Of a DNA stretch of 64,000 nt, positions 1 through 13,720 are shown piece by piece. The position numbers and the translations under genes are program-made. The stretch is taken from positions 70,226,926-70,290,925 of the forward strand of contig CM049309.1 of assembly GCA_026874595.1 (NCBI GenBank), read 5' to 3'. Within the stretch, counting starts at the first letter, position 1, and the number at the start of each line of letters is the position of its first letter. The notes under the pieces are model-generated. The model had not been told where the DNA came from. It saw only the letters and a list, made by a program, of their open reading frames with translations, and made no database searches. This stretch comes from Sipunculus nudus (taxonomy: Eukaryota; Annelida; Sipuncula; Golfingiida; Sipunculidae).

Positions 1-1217
1 TCTAATTTATCTCTCTGCACTCTGATTAAACCAAAATGATTAAACAGTTTCTTTGCAAACTTTTCTTCTATTTTTCTTGACACTTCTAATAATATGAAAA
101 AAAAATATTAAATTTACACCTTTAAATTATAAAAAAGTTGTTTTACAAAAATAAACAATTTAATTGCTTAAGTTAAGGAAGATATTTATATATATATATA
201 TTTTTTTTTGGGGGGGGGGATGCAAAAGCATCATGGCAAGAACTACAAGCTAGATCAACTCAAAATGTTAAATTTTGCATCCTAAATATATATATAGATA
301 ATTTTAGATTTTTTTTGTCCCTGTTTAGAAGAAATTTGTGATAATGCACTAAATATTTCAAGTTTGAACATGAAATTATGATGAAGGATGTAGCTTTGAC
401 CTAATATCGTTTAATCAAATTTAAATAGACATTAGTGTAAATTTAACACCACTGAAGTCAGTATATAAACTCCTTATTAGGCATGAGGATATCTGGAAGT
501 AAAAAGAGTACCACATGAGATACTGCCGGACTCTTCATAAATGAAGCAAATATACACAGGCAGCTCTAGGGTTGTGGTTGTTCAGAGCAACTCTTTCCAT
601 AAAATATGCCTCAACCTATGCTTTATTAAAATAAAACACAAAAAGTTTAAATTATAAATAGAATTTCATAAAGAATGTCATGGCCAAGGATGTCTGAAAC
701 TGGAGCAAGCACAGAAAATTGGATGAATTACAATTTCACTTTCAATGGAACCATAGAACGTGATATCCTTGGATCAAGCCTTGTATTAAAAGCCTGACTG
801 ATTTAATGACGCCACAAGGTTTCAAAAGTTCCATTAAGAGTCAGAATACATGCCCTAATGTGGCGTCCAAGTGATCATGAACAGTAGCAATTGTATGTAC
901 GGAAAAAACATATTCTGATTTCACAGACAGCCGCCAATTAGTTCTGTCTGTGGATGACAAACATCCTGTTTAAGGCAGACAAGATGGCTGCCCTGTTGAG
1001 ACATCGTTTTCTAATTCATATAAATATCATACTGGGGCACTGTGATACAAGAATCAGATTTTATTTTATATTGTGCACCTGTAAACTTAATTAGTAATTA
1101 ATTATTTTCTTGATTTAATTTTCAATGATACATATACATACTGATATATTCTGAATTAATTTAGTCAATCAAGGTAACACCTAATAAAATGTAATAATTC
1201 CACTGAGCAAACTAAAA
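1..1217. other. AT-rich sequence without recognisable gene
   Basis: A T9G10 run at about 202-220 and short TA runs are present. No frame, splice-bounded exon or dispersed repeat is recognisable. Confidence 0.5.
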
Positions 1218-2128
1218 CTAGAATACGGGTAGTCGACAAGCGACTACGTGTATCCGCCAAAATCAGAGTAGGACGGGTGAAGTGAGGCATGGATTGAGTG
1301 GCAGGGGGAAATAGAGTTACATGTGTTACATATTAGAATGGATCTCTGCCACGTAAACATGATTGTAGGTGGCGCCACCTGTTATTTGAATGAGAAACTA
1401 TCCAAGATGTATACACATGCAAAATTTCAGGTGGAAAAGTCAAACCACTGCAGAGATATGAGTGATTTTATCCCACAGCAGACAAACAGATGGACGCTGT
1501 GCAAAAATGGCTGCAGGTGGCGCCACCATTTTGTGTATGTTATAAAGCTATCCGAGGGCTACATTTGTGTAAATTTTTTTGCCTGATAGGTCAAACCAGT
1601 CCGAAGATATAAGCATTAATGTCTGCAGTGTGAACGTGAATGAAGCTGGCGCCACCTGTCATAAAACCAAGAAAGCTATCTAGGATGCATACACATGCCG
1701 AATTTTAGGTGAATTAGTCAAACCACTGCAGAGATATGAGTGATTTTAACCCAAGGCAGATGAACAGATGGACACTGTGCAAACATGGTTGCAGGTGGCG
1801 CCACCTTTTTTTGTGTATGTTATAAAGCTATCCAAGGGTAACATTTGTGATAAAATTTTTCCAGATCAGTCAAACGGTTCCCGATATATGTGAGTTGAAA
1901 CAGACGCACAAATGGACGGTGGGCAGAGAGGAAAGGTCAGAGGTCAAGGCCACTTGGTTAGGCACCAGTTCACATGTGACCCAATAATTTATGTAAGTTT
2001 CGGAAAAATCTGTCCAGTAGTCTCAGAGGAGTTCTCCGAAAACGAACGCCACGGTGGCAGAACCCGGTCAAAAACATAGTATCCGCAAAACTTTCTTTTT
2101 TTGTGGATTTCCTTTTGGCGGATACAAT
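1218..2128 (-). mobile_element. family A element, copy 1 (Helentron/HINE-like, non-autonomous)
   Basis: The left end reads AAACTAGAATACGG followed by a perfect hairpin GTAGTCGACAAGCGACTAC (7-bp stem, 5-base loop) at 1229-1247. TATCCGCCAAAA at 1251 is mirrored by TTTTGGCGGATA at 2113. Read on the minus strand this is a 5' inverted repeat at one end, with its partner inside a hairpin plus CTAG at the other end. The interior holds four palindrome sites at 1368, 1516, 1645 (degenerate) and 1794, alternating about 148 and 129 bp apart. No Rep/helicase reading frame is present. Confidence 0.65.
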
Positions 2129-3514
2129 TAAATAGAAAAGTAAACTGATATGCACTATAAGGGACTTTTTATTTCATTTTATTTCACTGACATATGTACT
2201 CTGATGCATTAAGGTAGTTTAAGTTCTTGCACAAAAATTATAATCCATACCATCAAATATTGCAAAGAGGTTATATCCACATCTGTCTTTGTTGGTTTCA
2301 TTTAGTTAGTTTGTATAATGATATAACTCAGGCTTAGTCATTCTCACTTATCCAGTAAGTTATAATTTTGATCCTGAATGAAGATCCTGATAAATTGGTT
2401 AACTGTAGCCCATTCTTTGATGCAGTCAGCTGCTGAGATAAGTAGAAAGTACATACACTCAGTGTAAAGGTGAGCTGATGGCTAAGAATCCCACATAAAT
2501 TACGTCATTTTTATGATCTTTTTTAACTTCCATAAAAAAGGTCTTGAAGGTTTGGCCTTGGCAGACATCTGGGTGTTCTACTGAAAGCACTTCATAGTTT
2601 TCTCAAAGATCTTTCCTTGAAAGGACTAATCCTACTGTATTTCTTTAGCAAAAATATCTTTGAAATTAATAATGTTACTTGCTTGTAGGATAGTTCCTAG
2701 AAATTAGTATTGCTATTCTAGTTTTAGAAATATTCCTTAAAAGGACTTATGCTATTCTAATTTCTAGGTATTTCCTTTCAGACATTTCCCTGAGATAAGC
2801 AATGCTTTTTACATATTTCCTTGAAATTTTTAAATTATTGATGGTATTCTTTTTTTTAGATTTTTCTAAGAACTGAATAATATCACAATCTATAGCAATG
2901 CTTGTAAGGTAACTGATAACTCCATTACATGCTGCATGCATTACAGACAGGACAGGCTGAAGAAACATAAGTAAAATGACAAATTCATGTTGTATATGTT
3001 ATTAATCTTGTCAATATTCAAGCAGACATAATCAACAAAACTGAAAATTACAAACCCTTCATGAGGACATTCGGTCAGCCTGGCTTGGTCTTGATTTCAG
3101 CTCTGCTGGGATAACCAACTGGTGTTTCAATTTTAATTGTCTGATAAGTAAGGTTATTATAGAAATCTGGGAACTCTCTGTTTAAAAAGTTTATAACCAG
3201 AACAAATTTTATATTAGGTTCCAGCAGGGACACTGTACTCGCAGGATGATCAAGACACCTGTTCATTAAAACCCTCATTTTGTATTTAATGACCTTCCAG
3301 GTTTTCAATTTCATCATAATGTGTCTGGGTGGCACAATTCATAATTTTTTTCAATGGATGGCATTATATTTTGACAAAACATTAACATTTTTCTCCACAA
3401 GAATGCCCGTCAGTTTATTTTATGCATGCCATATTATTTTTATGTAGTTTTTGATACTGTGAAAAAAATAATATGCATAGTTTTCACATAGAAAAACAAT
3501 AAATAGTATTTCTT
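2129..3514. other. gap without recognisable gene
   Basis: AT-rich DNA. Short minus-strand open frames (for example 2747-2968 and 3075-3335) have no family resemblance, and no good splice sites or repeats were seen. Confidence 0.45.
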
Positions 3515-3733
3515 TAGTTTTTGTGGTGTATGGTTGGGGGAAATGTTGGATTCTCTTTGGCTCAGGTGGTGGCCTTCAGTAGTGTCCACAGGTGGAGGAA
3601 ACCTGAGAACCTGGAGAAAACCACTGACCTTGGATGAGGCAATACACCCCACTCTCATAGCCATTCTGGGTATCAAATTCTGGGTCACCAGCAGAGAGAA
3701 CCCAGAGTTTTACCACTTGACTGTCCAGACCAC
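3515..3733 (-). mobile_element. tRNA-derived SINE with conserved central domain
   Basis: Read on the minus strand from 3733, AGTCAAGTGGTAAAACTCTGG resembles a tRNA A box and GACCCAGAATTTGATACCC a B box. The body contains GGTTTTCTCCAGGTTCTCAG and GTTTCCTCCACC. The CTCC-x-GGTNCTC-x-GGTTTCCTCC string is a widely shared central domain of animal SINEs (recognised from general knowledge). The two overlapping open frames are not genes. Confidence 0.6.
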
Positions 3734-4195
3734 ATGATATACACTTACGTTAATACTTATATTTATGTTTAACAAGTCTTATTCACCCTGAATGAATGTC
3801 CCTGCATTTGCTTTTTTCTTTTTCTTTAAAGAATTTTGGTTAGTGGTCTAATGATTGCAGTGACTTTACTGAATACAGATGAATGAAGGTTAACACATAA
3901 TAAAAATGACATTTTATTACTTAAAGTTCAAATTCATTTGCAACAATATTTCTATCATCTCACATTAATATAGCTCAGACATTTGCTGAATACAAACATT
4001 TACCAGCAAAACCACCCTGGCACACAAACCCAGTATCTCCAGTTCAAAGGTTTTACATATATGTTGTTAAGGATCTGTGTGTGAGTAAACATACATCTGT
4101 TTTCCATAACAAGACTGCGTGACCACAGAAAAACATGAAAGAATAAAAACAGTTGGTAGCTAGAATAATCCTGACTTGTTAATCCATTATATAAA

Positions 4196-5646
4196 CTAGA
4201 ATACAGGTAGTCGACAAGCGATTACGTGTATCTGCCTAAATCAGAGTGGAACGGGTGAAGTGAGGCATGGATTGAGTGGCAAGGGGAAATAGAGTGAGGT
4301 GTGTTGCATATTATCATGGATGCCTGCAGCCGAAATGTGAATGTAGGTTGCACCACCTACCAGAAATTCAGAAAGCTGTCCAAGTTGTATACATATGCAA
4401 AATTTTAGGCAAAAGGTCACACAACTACATGTATATGAGTGATTTTATCCCACGGCAGACAAACAGACAGATGCTGTGCACAAATGGTTGCAGGTGGCCC
4501 CTCCAGTTTTGTGTATGATAAAGAGCTATGTGAGATCTAAACACGTGCAAAATTTTGGCCCAATCGGTCAAACGGTTCCTGAGATACAAGCTTTGATGTC
4601 TGCAGCGTAAACTAGAATGTAGGTGGCGCCACCTGTCATAAAATCAAGAAAGCTGTCCAGGATGTATAAAACTGCAACATTTTAGGCAGTTATGTCAAAC
4701 CACTACAGAGATATGAGTGATTTTAGCCCATGGCAGACAAACAGATGGCCGCTGTGCAAAAATTTTTGCAGGTTGCCCCTCGAGTTTTGTGTATGATAAA
4801 GAGCTATGTGAGATCTATACACATGCAAAATTTTGGCCCAATCAGTCAAACGGTTTCCGAGATATAAGCTAGGATGTCTGTAGCATAAACTTGAATGTAG
4901 GTGGTGCCACCCGTCATAAAATCAAGAAAGTTTTCCAGGATGTATAAAACTGCAAAATTTTAGGCAGATATGTCAAACCACTGCCGAGATATGAGTGATA
5001 TTATCCAACGGCAGACATACAGATGGACGGTGTGCTAAATGGTCGCAGGTGGTGCCACCAGTTTTGCCTATGATAAAGAGCTATGTGAGATCTATACACA
5101 TGCAAAATTTTTGCCCAATCGGTCAAACAGTTTCAGAGATATAAGTTTGGATGTCTGCAGCGTAAACGTGAATGTAGGTGGCGCCACCTGTCATAAAATC
5201 AAGAAAGCTATCCAGGATGCATACGCATGCCGAATGTCAGGAGAATTAGTCAAACAACTGCAGAGATATGAGTGATTTTAACCCAAGGCAGATGAACAGA
5301 TTGACACTGTGCAAACATGGTTGCAGGTGGCGCCACCATTTTTTGTGTATGTTATAAAGCTATTCAAGGGCTACATTTGTACAAAATTTTTTTTCCTGAT
5401 CGGTCAAACAGTTCCCGAGATATGTGGGTTTATGTATGGAAACAGACGCACAAATGGACAATGGGCAGAGAGGAAAGGTCAGAGGTCAAAACAAAATCAG
5501 GGCGCAGCAGTTCACATGTGACCTGAGCATAATCCCGGGTTTCGTAACCCGCCCAGCGGTTACGGAGGAGTACTTCAGAAGTATACACGGCGGCGGCTGC
5601 AACTGAAAACATAGTATCCGCAAAACTCTGTTTTGTTGGATACAAT
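4196..5646 (-). mobile_element. family A element, copy 2 (expanded array)
   Basis: This has the same end as copy 1 (AAACTAGAATAC, then GTAGTCGACAAGCGATTAC, one stem mismatch) and the same distal end (ACATAGTATCCGCAAAAC ... GGATACAATTA). Eight palindrome or near-palindrome sites lie at about 4345, 4493, 4622, 4769, 4899, 5045, 5177 and 5326. This makes four copies of a roughly 278-bp dimeric unit against two in copy 1. Confidence 0.65.
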
Positions 5647-8600
5647 TAGGTGGCATGCATGATACATGCAAGCTTTTTTCCCACTTGTGTACATGCAGGA
5701 GTACTAGTAAGCAAACAGTTTTTAGAACCAAATACTGACAGACACTAATAGGAGAATACCCTTTCATGTATATTTAATATACCTGGCATGTAAATAGCTT
5801 CCTTTAAGCCCTCTGGATTTCATGTCGCTTATGCACATGGTTAGGTATACTCTAGTCATAACCTGTAATTATGACTGAGAGAACTTAAGATAATACAAAA
5901 ATGTCATAATATTTGGTGGGGGGGGGGGGGAGGGGAGAACAACACACTTTCAGTATAATTGACCATGCTATAGAAGAAGTTCTATTCTTGCTGTAGTATT
6001 TGGATTTAGTAACTTCTGTATTTTGTGTTTCTTCTCTTTTGGTCTTTCGATTCTATCTAGTCAACAGCAGAGCTGCTCCATTCTTTCATGACTGAGAAAA
6101 ATATATATATACTGTGGTAAATCTTGCTTAACTGGCAGTGACCACTTCAACTATTTGGAGACAGCCCCCTTAGTCTGGGTGAAAACCCTGTGTATTATAT
6201 GCCTGTGACAAGCAGAGATCGGGGCAGTTTGTTTCTACAAGGTTCAAAATAAAGTAACGTGTCCTAAGTACCATAGACCGCCTTCCTAGAACCTTCAACC
6301 AACCAAATCAAGTCTTTGTGCTGTATTGAAGAGAAGATGTCAGAAATAAGGTAAAGTGAAGTTTTACCACAATACATTTGTATTTCCGAAAGAATATCAA
6401 GCATAAGATGTTTATAACAGTGTAGTTATGAAAAATGTGGCATGACTGCCCAATAAATCTTAACTATATTACAGGACATAGGACAAGTTGATTGCAAAAA
6501 CATCTTTAAAAGCTATTATTAAAGCCAGTATAACCACATGTGCCTCTTTCTCAAGATTTCACTGTTATCTGTATCAAACTTAAAGACCTCCTGACTGTTA
6601 AGTCTAGCAAGGTTATCTGTCAGGTCAGCATATGAATGATAATTAACTTGTGGTAGAAGACTGTCATCAGTCACCATTCCTTCAGTCCAAAAGGAAGCCT
6701 AATTAGACGGCTCCCCTGGTTAACGAGTACCCAAACCCCTCAGTGTATACTGGTTGTCAATCATATGTATCATGTTGCACATTTTATAACCTTGACTAAG
6801 ATCAGTTACAAGGCCACCAGAAAACCCACAAGGCCTTTTGTCTGTAGACAATATCCACCAGCCACTCCTCTGGAGCAGTGTGAAAATGGCACTGGGAAAA
6901 CTAAGGATGCAACAGAGAAGGACAGATCTAGGAATAATTAAAAACAAAAGTAAATATTTTATTTTGGATACTTGAAAAAAATAGTACTAAAATATAGATC
7001 TTATCAATATATTTTACTGAATCATATTTTATTTATTTATAATCATAAATTATATTTTATTTCTTATTATATTTATACAACAACAACTTCATTGTGATGT
7101 TCAAACTAGGTGGTTATGTTGTCACTTATGTTTGTCTGTCTTTCACATTCGCCCAGGACTAAAGGTTCTCATGAACACATATTCGTCCGTTACATGGTAC
7201 AGTGGCCCATGCATGCATGTGCTCACTGTAACAGGGGCCAATGTGTATATTATATGCACATTACTTCAGGCAATTTTTTCCCCTTTTCTACAATTTTCAT
7301 GTTTACCTGTTTTATTTTCAAGATGCTGTATAGGTTACAGTATTTTTCCCTTTTTTATTCATGTCAGGATTTTTTTCTCTTTCCTTTACAGGTTTATGAT
7401 TTTTTCACTTTACTAAATAAGTAAAGGATAAATTACTTAAATTAACTTTTTTTCTGTATACAAAATCTTGAATAAATGGTATTAATATAACATAAACATT
7501 CTGCTAATGCAGCAGTCCTGTTGTGAAGTGAACCACTTCAACGCAGGGGGCACAGGAGAGGCCCGATGATTCTGGAGGATGCTGGCTACAACCACCACTG
7601 AGCTGTCACTGACAGAGCCTTGAGCAGACGACTGAGAAACCTCAGGTATACTTTGTCTGGCATCAGATAGATATCGTGTCTGGAACATGCCCCATAAAGA
7701 TAGCGCCAATTAGGGGGAGGAAGCCGACCTGACCGATGTTCATTGTGTAACACATTTTGGTTTTCACTGACTCGTTGGTTTTAAACATGACCAAACTGTT
7801 AGTGGGATATGATAATGTTGGATATAGGAAATGAATAAGAATATGGTTCATAACAATCATCAAACAAAGTCTTTGAAATTACTACCTATTGTTCTGTCCT
7901 GGGAGAAGTGACCCAGGGGTCATGATGCTCTGCCCAAAGGCTTTTCATGGGAAACCGCAAGTCTTTACTGAATTTTCTTTGATAACTGGTGAGTCTGAGA
8001 AAAAAAAATATCTCAGTGAATTGCCAATCTTGTATACTTGCCTGCTGGGTGTATATATCTCATAAGTTCTGAAGAACTAGTTCAGGTAATTTTCTACAAA
8101 CCTTGGGCCATCAGCTTAGATATTCAATTCAAATATATATTTACTGGTTTTAAACCATTAAAGAACAATACTGGTAGTTTCAAAATCTCAAGAACACCAG
8201 GACAAGAAGAGCAAACATAAATACAAAACTATTGGTGTGGTGATATAATGTAATTGCCTTTCAAGATATATGTATGTCCAAAGCAGTTGAAAATGTGAAA
8301 TTTGACTGGAATTTAGAGGTCACATTTGGCAGGTGGTCACTTAATCAAGACACATTTTAACTGAAAAACTACCCATGCCTGGGGAAAATTCTCATTAAAA
8401 GCAGGTGAACATTTAATCCAGGGTGGTCACTCAGACCAGGGACAATATGCATTATTTTTATTAATTATGTAATTGTCGTAAAGCATCCCTAGTACACTGT
8501 TCATTTTCCTTTGGAACATTAATATTTCCACCTGTTACACAATTATATTCCCACAATCCTCCTTGAGTTCACATGATCTGGTAAATGCAAATGTCAGCTT

Positions 8601-9558
8601 AATTTAATCCTCCTTCAGTGTTCTTCTTTTGGGATGATTCAAGCTCAGTTTAAGGATGAGTTCTGTCTTCTGGTATCAAGCCAGTGGGTATCAGATTAAA
8701 AACTGCCTTCAGAACTTATCAACAGTGTCCTTACTGAGGGTTGAGCTTCCTGCATGAGCGGCTCCAGTTGGGATTTCAATAAAGTCCTTGACACTTGGGT
8801 AATGACATTTGATTCCAATTCCAAAGGCCCCAGTCAAATTTTGTCTATGTAAACTTAAACAGTTTTTTTTTACATTTCATGTTCATGGATGCATGGAAAA
8901 TATTTTAACTTTAAAGTGTTCTGGATTTAAGGTTGTTTATCAAGATCAGCTCTTACTTAATTATACAATACATAAATATATATTACCTGTATTAAAGTTA
9001 CCTCTTTACATCATACATCAACATTACATAACTGATCCGTATTCTTTTTTCCCTCCTTGAGGCCACTCTAAAAATATTGGTGTCACAGAAATGCCATTCC
9101 TGTTTTCCATGGCCAATAATGTTTTTCCTGTATATCAGCATCAAGTCCCAAAAATAATGTTGCTAATTGCTGCTCTTTCCCTAAACCCTTCACAGAATTT
9201 ATTACCTCCATTAAATTGTGAATTTCATACATTAAAATTATCAATCAAATGGATTCATCAAACCTTTTTTTTTAACCCTGCTTAACTAAGTACTTAGTAC
9301 AACTACAGGTGTGGATCCAGGATATAAGGATACGAGGGGTCGGACCCAGGAAGACTAATGAGAAAAATTTGAAAAGGTCGATCCTCAGATCCTGAAAAAG
9401 GGGGTCCAGGCCCGAAAAATTGGTCTGAAGACCAGTATACCACTCCTGCAGGTCTTAGGTGTGTACGTGTCATCCCCTTTGCTTGGTCATACCACCAAAG
9501 AACCCCTGAAAGACACACACACGTGAGTGAAACAGGACTGCTGGGCACAGCCTCAATA
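5647..9558. other. gap without recognisable gene
   Basis: Largely single-copy. The block 5808-5880 (AAGCCCTCTGGATTTCATGT ... GTTAGG) recurs at 41233-41310. A CAGGTGGTCACTTAATCAAG-type repeat remnant lies at 8320-8450, and GTGACCCAGGGGTCATGATG at 7908 is a stray family D-type end. Nothing supports a coding exon. Confidence 0.4.
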
Positions 9559-9927
9559 TTAAGCTGTGTTTCCATGTATCCGCAAAAAAATGCACCCGCA
9601 AAAGACATATGTACGTTCCATAGTGCGCAGTCCGCAAAAACTGTTTCCATAAGTACGTACCTTTTTCTTGCAGATACCCTTTCGCGTGCCTCTTTTGAAA
9701 CTGTATGGATGACAGGCAGGAAGAAGGTCAATATGTCTCATCACACCTGGTGATGGGGCACTGTTGGGAAATGTAGGCATTTTTGCCATCCGCAAAACCG
9801 TTTTTGCTGATATGCATGCGGAGCACGTTAAAACATACACATGGAAACAGTTTATCTTAAAAAGAGGGATGCGATTTTTTGCGTACGAGACATAAGGGAT
9901 TTACGGATACATGGAAACACAGCTTAA
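9559..9927. mobile_element. TTAA-flanked MITE with 24-bp perfect terminal inverted repeats
   Basis: From 9559 the sequence reads TTAAGCTGTGTTTCCATGTA and continues to CCG; the reverse complement from 9927 is identical for 24 bases and 27 of 28. A second, inner inverted pair (ACTGTTTCCAT near 9649; ATGGAAACAGT near 9841) lies inside. TTAA at both ends suggests a piggyBac- or Kolobok-type transposase acting in trans. The overlapping open frames on both strands are consequences of the inverted repeats. Confidence 0.75.
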
Positions 9928-11857
9928 AGCCTAGAGAGCCCTCACCCTGGATGGGGGGTGAACATGAAAAAATTTACCCCCTAGGCTGAGATTCAAACTC
10001 ATGATCTCCCAGCTGATGTATCATTTCAAGAACTGTCACTCATTTTAGTATCCCTCCTCCAAGCTGGCCATATTTCACACATTAAACTCGATTAATCAAC
10101 AAATTAAAAAAAATCACCTGCCTGCATCTTTATTTTTAAACAGGGGTCTGAAGAATATTTTGTCTGTGTGTGTTGGCTTAGTGTTGTATTGCTTGGGCCT
10201 GAGCATTTTATCTTGATCTATTTACAAATTAAAGGAAAATAACCTGCCTACATCTTATTTTTGGTCCAGGAGTCAGTCGATATATTTTATGTGTGTGTAT
10301 GTGGCCTTAGTGCTGCATTGTTTAACCCGAGCCTTTAACGTAGGAATGTGCCTTAATTGCCCAACTGAAATGACCAACAAGTTTCCGATCAATAACCCCC
10401 ACTGAGCACGTCACCGCAGCTGAGCTGGTGAATTAATCATTCATACAGAAGGGAAGATGTTATGAGGTTCAAGGATTACCTTTACAATTCACACCTGAAC
10501 ATCAGCACGGATGTAGAGAGTTTAATCTTTTATTTCAATGGTGAAAGTAAACAGTTCCTAAAGAGGGTTTCCACCATGAAATATTCATCTCATTACAAGA
10601 TTGAGGACTTTGAAAGAAACAGCTGCTGAACATCTTTGGCTGTGTTCATAAAAAACAGCCATATTGTGTAGAACTATAGAATTGGGGCCCAAGCTTCAAA
10701 TAGAATTGCACTGAATATGGCACATTTTAACTGAAATACAGTGAAATCTACTCATATGACATCCTTCAGAACCAGCCAATGTTGTTGTGTTAGTGGGGTG
10801 GTTGTGTTAGCAGTTTTTTTTATGATGACTTACGTAAGTCATGGACCAAAAAACCTGGTCATTTCAGAGGGGTGGTCCTGATTTCACTATATATAACAGA
10901 AACATCTAAGAATGAAAGAAGCTTATCATCATAAAAAAGTTTTCTGTTCATGGATCCAAAGATTGGCTGCTGTTTTTTTTCAGCACACATGTTGCATGTA
11001 CTGTCCACTGGACAACCCATGTATCTTTTTGGATGACCAGTGTCCCAAAGTGCTATCAGAATAAGGAAATGTTCCACAAAAGCTGAAGCCTGGGAACTTT
11101 ACAAATATCTGTACACCATTTTGCAAGATGTTTGTGACTTTTTTTTAATAATTCTTCTAGAAAAGAATAAAATGCTGTGTAAGTTAACTAAAGACTTGGG
11201 AAAGGATAACAAGTTTAAATTTGAGGTTGTCTCTAAGGGGAAGTTTCAATAAACCATACACATTCTGTACAGTGATGAGATGGAGAGGGAGAATACTCAA
11301 AACTGAATTTTAATTACTTTATGGTACCCATGTGAATTTAATCAAATAGTTAATGCAGAGAATGGTTTAATCCTGTCTTTACTATAAGCAGCTTATAAGC
11401 ACTTTTTTCAATTTGTTTGATGAAGTGTTTTCATAAAAAAAACTGATTTGATTATGTTTACCTAAAAATAATGCACTAATAACACTTAATGTATCTATAA
11501 TCACTTGAATTTTTTATACTCAGCTGGATTGTGAAAATTACACTGAATCAGGATCAGGGTACAAAAGACAAACCCACAAAGTAATAATCAAAGGCTTGAT
11601 GATTAAATTACTGAATCTCATATACAAATAACCTTATTCATTATCATTTACCTAAGATTATCAAACAAATATCTACCAGTGGTCCCAATTTCCAAGTAAC
11701 CATAGGTAGGCTCCCCCTGGTCATGACCTTGAAAATAAGATCAAGATTAAAACTAAAATCAGAAGCACATATATCACATACTGTTACAAATGTTCAGTTT
11801 TGGAAAATTCACAATATTAGAGATTTAGTGCCATCACGACAGAAGAAAAGATAGAAA
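9928..11857. other. gap without recognisable gene
   Basis: Contains a possible SINE remnant near 9950-10030 (minus-strand GAGTTTGAATCTCAG, B box-like) and two related stretches at 10110-10170 and 10230-10330 (CACCTGCCTGCATCTT / AACCTGCCTACATCTT), suggesting a short duplication. No coding exon supported. Confidence 0.4.
10735..10890. mobile_element. fold-back repeat, degraded
   Basis: ATACAGTGAAATCT and GATTTCACTATAT are inverted ends, with GGGGTGGTTGTGTTAGCAG and GAGGGGTGGTCCTG between them. Related text lies at 8320-8450 (CAGGTGGTCACTTAATCAAG). Confidence 0.4.
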
Positions 11858-12532
11858 CTAGATGTGTCGGAACGACACGAATGCCCCCGCCTGGGGCAAA
11901 TTAGAAACATTTGTTAAATTTTGTAAACATTTTTTAAGTTCAGGAGGTGTCATATGGTCAAAAGTAGGTCAACAAGGGCAAAATGCAAACTCAATCTATA
12001 ACGGGTCATTATCAAGCAACACACCAAAAATCAGGCCAGTATCTGCAGGCATTGTGAAAAAAAGTCCACACATGCATTTTCATAAAAATTTCTGTCTTTC
12101 ATGAAATTTTCTATGTTCAGGATCTGTCATTATGGTCAAAAATAAGTCAACTGGGACGAAACGCGAACTTGATCTGTTAGTGGTCATTATGCGCCAACAG
12201 ACCAAACATTAGGCTAGTATCTGTAAGCATTGCATTGCAAAACTAGAATATTAGCAAAAGCTGATAATCAGTTATAAATTTAAATTGGAGAGGTATGTAC
12301 CATGTTTCATAACAATCCACCAAATGCTTCCTGAGAAATAAGCTCCTAAGTTTTTTTCTATACTAAGCTCTGTGACCTTGAAAAGTAGGTCAAGATCACC
12401 CATCTTTGAACTTGACCAAAATTTTGTAAATATCATGCATTAGCACTGGAGAAATAAGTTCCTGTGTTGAATACCTATGGAGATATCCTGCACAAAAGGC
12501 CAAAATTGAAAAATCTGATAAAAATTCATTAA

Positions 12533-13720
12533 ACAAGGGACCTATGGGTCACTGTGCTCTGCTGAAAATCTAAAATAATATCAAATGGAGATAAAGTGTA
12601 AGAAGAGATGTAATAAAGGCCATGGTTGGTTTATATGATTGATTTGTATTGATGAGCATAAAAATGGTGTAAATAATATTTTGTGACCTGACCATGTGTT
12701 TCCTAATGTTGAAACTGAAGCATGTGAGCAGTTTGTGAACAAATGATCTGTACTATTACCATGATCATTAGTTGGCTTTTTGATTAACTGTTGACATTTC
12801 AGTAATTTACACATTTGTTCAATTGAATCTATTTTTTTGTATAATATATATTATTTAATATATATGTATTTTTTTATGAAATGTATTCAGTTGAAATATA
12901 ACTAATTAACAACATAAAACAGAGCAAACAAAGCCTGATCTCAAATTCTGCTGAGGCAGGAAAATAATGAACAAATGTTTGTATTAAATCCTCATTTTTT
13001 TATCACATGAATTTTTTTTAAATTTAAGTTTATATTTCTATACATTTCCAATATAACATATATATCTGAATATAGAAGTTGATTCATAATTCTCAATTGC
13101 ATCATCATAAATCTCAATCTTGTCAGATAACACCACATCATGCAAACAAATGTTTATTTATTTTTTACCACAAAAATATATCTTTTAAATCTGCAATTGC
13201 ATCTTCTGGATTACACCTTGGATTATTTTTTCAAGGAAAGTTTTTGCATATCGGAGTGGAAACAGTATTACAATTAAGGAGATACAGTGAAAACAACAAT
13301 TACTGCATAACACTTGGTGGGGGTGTGTGTGTGTGTGTGGGGGGGGGGGGGAACCCTGGCATGGCTGACTTCCAGTGACCTGGAGTGGGACCCTGCATCT
13401 GTAATCTGTAATCAAAGCAAATGACTACAATAGAGCCTCAAGAAAAAAATCAATAACTAGCTTAATTTTCAAGCTTTTATTTTCAAATTTCAGATTTAAA
13501 CAAATTAATATTTATGTTTACATTCTGTGAAAATTAAATCAATGATACTTACAGGAAAAAAACGTGCCATGGTCAAAGTTTAAATTTAAGGCAAAATTTA
13601 AGGTTCTGATTTTATTTTTATGCTAATAACTTAAAAAATTTACAAAATTCAGATCTAATTTTGGTAAAAACAATTGAATCTTAATTAAACATAGTTATAT
13701 ACTTGGGAAAATAGAATCTA
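12533..13720. repeat. repeat X, copy 1 (AT-rich, inserted in family B)
   Basis: Opens with AAACAAGGGACCTATGGGTC (family D-type end). It then shares several blocks with 40720-43800: GCTGAGGCAGGAAAATAATG, ATATAACATATATATCTGAA, GGAGTGGAAACA followed by a GT/G tract, and a segment around 13555 beginning with GTGCCATGGTCAA. No open frame of note. Confidence 0.5.

Noticed and set aside
9303-9840. Overlapping open frames of 76-142 codons on both strands
   Set aside because: They lie in or beside the TTAA MITE; the inverted repeats make both strands open and no protein family is recognisable.
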